Source: Palaemon carinicauda
Taxonomy: Eukaryota; Arthropoda; Malacostraca; Decapoda; Palaemonidae
Direction: 5' to 3'
Assembly: GCF_036898095.1 (NCBI RefSeq)
Contig: NC_090765.1
Span: forward strand, 34,624,776-34,688,775
DNA length: 64,000 nucleotides
Part shown: positions 17,701 to 26,700 of the stretch, piece by piece
How the letters are laid out: every line of letters begins with the position of its first letter
How positions within the stretch are numbered: position 1 is the first letter of the stretch
Notes under the pieces: generated by a model
What the model saw: only the letters and a program-made list of their open reading frames with translations
What the model was told of the DNA's origin: nothing
Database searches by the model: none
Made by a program: the position numbers and the translations under genes

Positions 17701-20700
17701 TAATATGCCTGTCATTACATTTCTTAACCCCTTTTTATCATTTACCATGTCATAGTTCCACATGTAATCTGTTGTTCACTTTTACAAATGACAAAACTAA
17801 GTTTGCTGACATTCGCTGTCCTTTGTAAAATTGAGTCATAGTATTTTATTATGCCTCCCATAATACGCCTGTCCTTGTCGCAGTTCCACATGTAATCTGT
17901 TGTTCATTTTTTAAAAGTCATTGCTTCATTGCAACTGGTATCCTTCTGCTTTACCTTTGATTTTTGTCATCCCCTTTCAATTCGTAATTTGCTGAGCTCC
18001 CCCCATCTGGAAACAAAATAACCTAATGAATGAGTCCAGTGCTGTGTCAGTCCTCCTTTTAAATAATTCCATGTTCTTATTGAAGAATATTGTAGGTTCA
18101 AAGTTAGGTGAGCACTGTCTGATGATGCCAGTAATGTTTTTAATTACAACTAGCTGTCTTACCACATGGTTTGTTTATAAATAACTTGGCAAATCTCTTA
18201 GTTTTCCTGTGGGTCTTCATGTATATCATTGAAACTTTTTTTTGGAATGGAAACCAAACGCTTCAGTTGCGTCATACGAGTGCACGTCGTCTTGCGTTGT
18301 ATTTGATCGTCAACTGGCCCTAATCTTGATTTATATCACCAGTTAGCTTGCCTTATTCCAACATAATGATATCTTTTTACTGTGTTTCTTGATTTACTCC
18401 ATGAATGTCACTTGTTGCTTTTTTCCTTTTGCCACTTTACTTTTCTTGGTCCCTTGTCTTTAATTACTTTTTTGTCTTCCTCTTTTATGCTAAATATCTG
18501 TGCCTCTTTATTGAAGAAAGGATGAATCTTAAGTTAGTCAATTATTCAAATTCAAGACGATCCCTAGAAGCAAGATAGCATATATTAAGAACCAACTTCA
18601 ATTGCAAAAAAAAAAAAATTTGCTTAAATTTATTTGCAATGGGTAAATTTTGAAATACCGGGTGTTCTTGCCTATGTTGCCTATGGAAAGGAAAAAAAAT
18701 CAGTTGGAAAGAAATAGGCAATGTCATAAATTAGCAATGGATTTACTACAACATGGTATTAAACACTCCGTTACACTGATTTTGTAACCCATAAATTGTT
18801 TCATGGTTACAAAATGGCAAACTATAGAATAATGCATCTAAATTAAAACCAAAAAAGTTTACCCCTGGGAATTGTCAGAACAATGATAATAGGAGGAAAG
18901 TAATGTAAGAAAGCTAGCTTTATTGGTCTTACAAAATTTACCCTTGTATTTTTAACTAGTACACCTGAAGCACTTCCTCTCTAGTGCAATGAGTAATACT
19001 GTTTTAACCATGTAACACATAATGGATATTGTGAAATTTTAGATGAAATAAGTTTCTATTCGATTTTCATCTACTTAATTTTTATCTTCATTTTACTATG
19101 ATTATTTTTTAGTCATTGATATATTTTCCCCGCGTGAATATAATCAGGCCAGCTGTGCAAGAGTCGGTTTGACTCGTGGAGCCTGGTATAACGCCTACTA
19201 ATGATATATAATTTCGTTAACTTGTAATTTATTTTATTTTTGTTGGTCAAGACACTTGTTTAATTGTCCTTTTCTTCTTTGGTTCCGTTTACTTGAAGGT
19301 TTATTCCATGGTTATGACACATCATTTCAATGGGGAGGAGTCATTGTATATCAGCGGCCAGTTCTTCACATGTTGATTAAAAATGGACTTCAACTCGCCT
19401 AAACATTCCCCCTTAACCTAACCTACAAGCTGTGTCCTTACCTAACGGGGTCCCTAACACTACCCTTGCTACCCCCCTTACACTGCCATATTCTAGGTTG
19501 GCCATAATAATACGTGCAGGTGGCCGTTATCATACATACACCCCAATGTGGATATTGCCACCAGGTTGTTGTGAATACTTGTTTGCTTGGCATCTTACTC
19601 AAGTCTTTGTTTCTGAAATTACTTTTATTTACCTAAACCTTTAGTTGTTTCAATGCTCCTTAATTTTACTAAATATCTCAAAAATATGTTGCTTGATAAA
19701 AAGAAGACATGGTCAAAGTCATATGTTGATCTCTCTAAAGACCAAAATTACCCAGAAACAGTTGTTTGCTGAACATATTACTGCTGATCTTGTCGAATTT
19801 TCATTTCTCTTTTAAAAGTAAATATTAGATACAAACTTTGTCACCTGGCACTTCCTCTTTACCAGTAGGTATTGTTATTTTATTTCTTTGGAGAGATTCA
19901 CTGGATAATTAGAGCATTTCTACTTCGGGTTTATTCAGAGGTTGGAGATGCAGGTTCTACTACTTTAAAGTGAAAACTACCTAATTGTGTTGTCATAGCT
20001 AGCCAAGTTCCAGCTTGGTAGGGAAGGAAATATGGAGGTTTCCCTGAGTGTACCCTCATGCACGTGTGTATTTATATATGCGCAAATACGTACGCTTACA
20101 TACGTACATATGCATGGCTGCTTACACTTTCACATATACGCGCACGCTTACATACTCACACTCGTCGCTTTACACACCACATTCAAACTCTTACCATGTT
20201 AGGTTTGATGTTGTGCCCTTTATAGAAGGTTACAGGTGTCTGCCATCTCATGTGCCAATGGTAAATGGATCCAATCTTGTTTACTGTATATATACACTTA
20301 GATACACACGCACAAGCTCTCCCACCATGTTAGGGTTGCTGTTGTGGAAGGGTGTATAGGAGTTTACAGTTGTCTGCCATCTTGTATGCCTGTGTTAAAC
20401 TAATCCAATCTTCTTCATAGACACGGGATAGGAAAGCTGGATGCAAAAATATTTTGCTGACTTGTGCTACTTTAATGTACAGTACAGTACTACATGTTTC
20501 ATTACTGTTTTCTATGCCAAAGGAGTAAAATTTGCAATGCTGATTTTTTTATACGACTAAGTCTGAATCTTGCCATCTTATAACTGTAATTGAGTAGGTT
20601 GGATGTGGCCTAGTCTAAAGTATGCTGCCATCTGAAGGTAATCGTCTGTACCATAGTTTACAATTTGGTTTTCGTAAAGCCCTGGAGCATTTGATGGCCT

Positions 20701-23700
20701 CGCAATCTCCAATGCTGTACAGAAATCTGTTGAATGTGGTCGTGAAGTTTGTATGATAGGTGCTGCCTTTGACCGTGTTAATCACGAGGCCCTTGTTTTC
20801 AAACTCAAATATTCAGGAGTGGGTGGGTCGTATCTTAGCATTATTATTGAATTTTTGTGTAATAGATCACAAAGAGTAGTTGATGGGGCATCTTGGTGAG
20901 TATAGGGATGTGATGTCGGGCGGTCCGGAGGGTAGTGTTCTTTGCCCATTACTTTTCATACTCTACACATGACATGTGGTTTGACCTAGAAAACAAGGTT
21001 GTTACATATGGCGCTACTCTTTGCATCAATTACATCTGAATGTCAATCTTGGGTTGCTGAATCCCTTAATAGAGATTTAGCTAAAATTAGTGCATGGTGC
21101 AAATTGAGGCATTAAGTTGAATTCTTAGTAGGTCAAGGTCAGTGGCTCCTCAGCATCGATATTGTTTCTAACACTATGGCTTGCAATTTTAGGTGTGATT
21201 CTCGACAACAAATTCACTTTTAAGAAACACATGTCTTCAATTGCACAAAAAAATTGGCATATTGACTTAGTCTTGAAAATTTGGACGATTAATGCATTCT
21301 GAAGGAGCATTTTAATTATTTCATTCTTCCCTGTTTTAGTATTGTTCTGTCTGGTCTTCAACTGCTGATTCTCATTTTAATTTGTTGGACAGGAATTTAG
21401 GGTCTCTTAAATTTCCTAGATATTAATCAGGCACTGTCGTTCAATTAATGTAGTTTATTATGCATGTTGTATAAGGTTTTTCACAATTCTGAAAGTCCTT
21501 TACTCTCAAATACCCAGGCAGTTCCATAAAGGCATGCAGTTAATTCTAAGAGGCTCGTCTTCATCCAGATTTCCTTTTTTCCTTTTCTCGCTGCTATTTT
21601 TCCCCTTTGGCGTCCTTGGTCTTATAGCATCTTGATTTTCCTACTAGGGTTGTAGCTTACCTATTAGTAGTAATAGCCTGACATGCACCGCTATAGCTTA
21701 ACCTATAGCAAGGAAACTCCCCCCCTCCTCTTTTTCATGGCAGCATTAAAAAATGGTAGGGCACTAGTGCATAGAGACTGAGCACCAGTAAGTTTTGATT
21801 TGGTTGTCAAGATGCGCTGAGTAACCTATCCTACTTGAATAAGTAACTAGAGTAATCTTATTTTCCTGATTAGTTGTGATGATGATTTTAGTAAATGGTC
21901 TTGAAATATAACATGTTACTTTTTTAAATATTTAACTTAGCCGGTGAATATATAATAGCTGAGCCTCCGGCGGCTCGACAGAAAAACACACTAAAACTCG
22001 CGAGCGATCGCTATGAAGGTTGCGGGTGTGCCCACTAGCGCCAACTATCGGCCAGATACCGCATATACATGTAAACAGACCCAATTTTTCTCAGCCGCCC
22101 AAACGAGCCTTTGCTCGTCCTGTTGACATTGACGTTACAAAGTCACGTCAATCGTGTTTTGTAGAGCCTCACTCGATGCAGTCCCGTGTTGACTCTCAGC
22201 CGCTTGTGGACGTTCAGCCGCTGCCGCTTGCTCTTGTTGACGTTCAGGACATTCACCAACCAGCATAGTTGACTTGTTTTGACGTTGAGCGTCAAGCACC
22301 GCAGTCAAGAGTTTACAGGAATGTGGGGTACCAGTTTCGAGCCCTGTGCTTTGGCCTCAGTCCTGCTCCTCTCGTGATTACGAGGCTCATGAGGAATGTG
22401 GCAAAATCCCTCCATCTATCGGGGATCCGAGCCTCCCTGTACTTGGACGACTGGCTTCTCAGAGCATCGTCCAGTCTTCGCTGTCTGCAGGATCTACATT
22501 GGACGTTGAGTCTGGCCAGGGAGTTGGGACTTTTGGTCAACCTAAAAGTCCCAACTGATCCCATCCCAGATTATTCTATATTTGGGGATGGAGATTCGCA
22601 GTCCAGTTTTTTCGGGCTTTTCCGTCTACCACCCGAATAGAACAAGCCCTGCTCGAAGTCCAACTAATGCTGAAAAGAGAACGTTTGTTCAGTCAAGAGT
22701 TGGAACAGTCTCGTAGGGACTCTCATCCCTGGAGCAGTTTGTCTCACTAGGGAGACTACACCTTCTGCCTCTCCGGTTCCATCTAGCCTCTAACTGGAAC
22801 TAGGACAAGACGTGAGAGACGGTATCATTCCCAGTCTCTGAACCAGTAAAGGCATGCCTGAAATGGTGGGACAGCAATATCAGTCTGAGAGAGGGACTAT
22901 CCCTAGCAGTCAAGAACCCAAACCACGTGTTGTTCTCAGACGCGTCGGATTTGGGTTGGGGTGCGACCCTGGACGTTCGGGAATGCTCGGGTCTGTGGAC
23001 CTCAAGTTAGAAGAGCATGCACATCAACGGCAAGGAGCTATTAGCAGTCCACTTGGCCTTGATGATATTCGAAAGCTTCTTCGAAACTAAGTGGTAGAGG
23101 TCAACTCGGACAACACCACAGCTTTAGCGTACATCTCCAAGCAAGGAGGCACACACTCCTTCACGCTGCTCGAGATCGCAAGGGACCTTCTCTTATGGTC
23201 AAGAAATCGAGGCATCTCCCTGTTGACGAGATTCATCCAGGGGGACTTGAACGTCTTGGCAGACTGTCTCAGTCGGAGGGGTCAGGTGATACCCACGGAA
23301 TGGACCCTCCACAAGGACGTGGGCAAAAGTCTTTGGGCTACTTGGGGTCAACCCACCATAGACCTCTTTGCCTCCTCGTTGACCAAAAGGTTACCAATCT
23401 ATTGCTCTCCAGTCCTAGATACAGAAGCAATCCACAGACGCGTTTCTACTGGATTGGTCTCTTCTGGACTTGTATGCATTCCCATCATTCAAGATAGTCA
23501 ACAAGGTACTGCAGAAGTTCGCCTCTCACGAAGGGACAAGGTTGACGTTGGTTGCTACCCTCTGGCCCGCGAGAGAGTGGTTCACCGAGGTACTTCAATG
23601 GCTGGTAGACTTTCCAAGAAGTCTTCCTCTAAGGGTAGATCTGTTACGTCAGCCCCACGTAAAGAATGTCCATCAAAGCCTCCCCGCTCTTCGTCTGACT

Positions 23701-26700
23701 TCCTTCAGACTATCGAAAGACACTCAAGAGCTCGAGGCTTTTCGAAGGAGGCAGCCAGTGCGATTGCAAGAGCGAGGAGAGCTTCTACCATTAGAGTATA
23801 CCAGTCGAAGTGGGAAGTCTTTCGAGACTGGTGCAAGTCAGCATCTGTGTCCTCGTCCAGTACCTCTGTAGCCCAAATCGCAGATTTTCTTTTACATCTG
23901 AGAAAGGTTCGCTCCCTTTCAGCTCCAATGATTAAGGGCTACAGGAGCATGTTGGCTTCGGTCTTTCGACATAGAGGCTTAGATCTTTCCAACAATAAAG
24001 ATCTCCAAGATCTCCTTAAGTCTTTCGAGACCTCAAAGGAACGTCGTTTGGCAACTCCTGGATGGAACTTAGACGTGGTCCTAAGGTTCCTCATGTCAGA
24101 CAGGTTTGAGCCATTACATTCAGCCTCCCTGAAGGATCTCACCCTCAAGACACTTTTCCTAGTGTGCTTGGCTTCGGCTAAAAGGGTCAGTGAACTTCAT
24201 GCCTTCAGTAAGAACATCGGCTTTTCTACAGAAAAAGCCACTTGTTCACTTCAACTTGGTTTCCTGGCCAAAAATGAACTGCCTTCTCGTCCTTGGCCTA
24301 AATCTTTTGATATTCCTTGCTTATCAGAGATCGTAGGCAACGAACTGGAAAGAGTATTATGTCCTGTTAGAGCTCTTAAGTTCTATTTAGCTCGTACTAA
24401 GTCATTACGAGGTAAATCTGAGGCATTATGGTGCTCAGTTAAGAAACCATCATTGCCTATGTCAAAGAATGCTTTGTCATATTTTATCAGATTTTTAATA
24501 CGAGAAGCTCATTCTCACTTGAATGAGAAAGACCGATGTTTGCTTAAGGTTAAGACGCACAAAGTTAGAGCTATAGCAACCTCCGTGGCCTTCAAGCAAA
24601 ATAAATCTCTGCAAAGTATTATGGACGCGACTTTTTGGAGAAGCAAATCAGTGTTAGCGTCATTTTACTTAAAAGATGTCCAGACTCTTTACGAGGACTG
24701 CTACACACTGGGTCCATTCGTTGCAGCGAGTGCAGTAGTGGGTGAGGGTTCTACCACTACATTACCCTAATTCCAATATCCTTTTTAATCTGTCTCTTGA
24801 AATGTTTTTAATATTGTTTTTTTGGGTTGTACGGAAGGCTAAGAAGCCTTTCGCATCCTGATTGATTTGGCGGGTGGTCAAAGTCATTTCTTGAGAGCGC
24901 CCAGATTAGGGGTTTGATGAGGTCCTGTTGTATGGGTTGCAGCCCTTAATACTTCAGCTCCTGGGAGTCTTTCAGCATCCTAAGAGGATCGCTGGGCTTC
25001 GTGAGGAAGACAGACTAATAAGGCAGAGTAATCGTCCAAGTCGACTTCCTTACCAGGTACCTTTATATATTTGGGTTTTGTTATGATATAACTGTCAAAA
25101 ACTTTAATCATATACGCTGTAAACTTAATTAACTCTGGTCTCTACCCACCACCATGGGTGTGAATCAGCTATTATATATTCACCGGCTAAGTTAAATATT
25201 TAAAAATGATATTTTAATTATAGAATAAATTTTTGAATATACTTACCCGGTGAATATATAAATTAAAGGCCCCCCCTTCCTCCCCGATAGAGACTCAGCG
25301 GGATGAGAAAAATTGGGTCTGTTTACATGTATATGCGGTATCTGGCCGATAGTTGGCGCTAGTGGGCACACCCGCAACCTTCATAGCGATCGCTCGCGAG
25401 TTTTTGTGTGTTTTTCTGTCGAGCCGCCGGAGGCTCAGCTATTATATATTCACCGGGCAAGTATATTCAAAAATTTATTTTATAATTAAAATATCATTTT
25501 TCATGCCAATCAAATTCTTTCTACTCTTCTGTTGTTACCTATTCTATTAGTCTTTATCGTAGCTCGGTAAGTGATATCTAGTCCTTCATTGTTCTATTGC
25601 TGAAATCTGTTCATAATCGAATAGGTTGTGAAATATTCAGTGGTGGCATGGTTTACAGTAAGGGGTTTATGACAAAACCTCCAAATAATTTGCTAACATG
25701 CAATGTAGTCGAACATCAGGGGGTTGATGAGTAACTGACCAAGTTAATTTGCAAAAGTAGTGATACAATGACTAATGCAAACTTTACTCCTTGATATGTA
25801 TGAAGTTTTGTGATGGAAGTGTGGTTACATGGCCCATGTAGCCTGAGGTAGTTTTGTTGAACCTGAATTTCTTAAAAAGGAAAGTATACATGCCTTACAT
25901 TCATTAAATATTTATGACCTAAATGTTTTATAATTATATGGTAATTGATGGGTAAAATGTCCTGTAGGGTTTTTTCCTAACAAAAAAAAAGTATAATTTT
26001 TATTTGACCTTCCATCAATAGTGAAGGACCAATTTGCGATATGATCAACAGCTGTCAGTATTCAGAAGTACTTACCCAACCAGTATGATGTTAGAAATCT
26101 TTGCTGTTTTAGTGGCAAATGAAGTTTAAATATACTAGTAATACAATTGTGAGCAGAGATGAGGACTGGTCCTTTTATCTACATGGAATCAGTGCCTAAG
26201 GCCCATCTAATTAAGGTACAACCCGGTAATGTCTTATGCTGCCATTCTATCTGTAGTCCCCCTGACCCTCAGTCTTATCCTTCTATTCATTAAGGTTGCT
26301 TTGTTGGTCTCAAAGTCTTAACCCACCGAATAGAAGTTTTGGTTATGTCTGCTATGCTACCAAACCCATGGTGCCATTAAACTTATAACAGTAAATAAAA
26401 GCAGGATTATTAAGCACTATTAATTGAATCTGTATGCGTTAATATTTCCGATCATACCCTTTTGGGGTTTTACTCTCGATATATAGCAAGATTTTGCACT
26501 CAAACTTTAGCTCAGGGTTTTGTGTCTAGATTTTACTAGGATACCAAAGAGCTTTATGGTAAGGATGTTTGGTGATCAATCTATTGAGGGAATTTTAGTT
26601 CTTTCATTTTAAATGTTTTTCTGTCTAGCCTGCAGCTAGCTGCCGACTCAATTTTTTTGGGCAAAAGTAATCGGTTCATTAAATTCAATATCCTTGGTTT

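Larger units (their letters stand above)
21921..25501 (+). mobile_element. DIRS retrotransposon copy 1 (internally deleted) in SERBP1 intron 1
   Basis: The left inverted terminal repeat (about 21921-22092) is matched by a right one (about 25296-25501) in inverted orientation, sharing the block GCCACTAGCGCCAACTATC-like text. The internal complementary region at 25166-25262 is the complement of both outer ends joined. Outer edges share TTTTT (21921-21925, 25497-25501), the likely recombination core; no target duplication is seen, as expected for this order. At 3.6 kb it lacks the 5' leader, most of Gag and the RT core present in ancestors, but keeps RNase H and tyrosine recombinase. It lies in sense orientation in the host intron. 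Confidence 0.9.
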
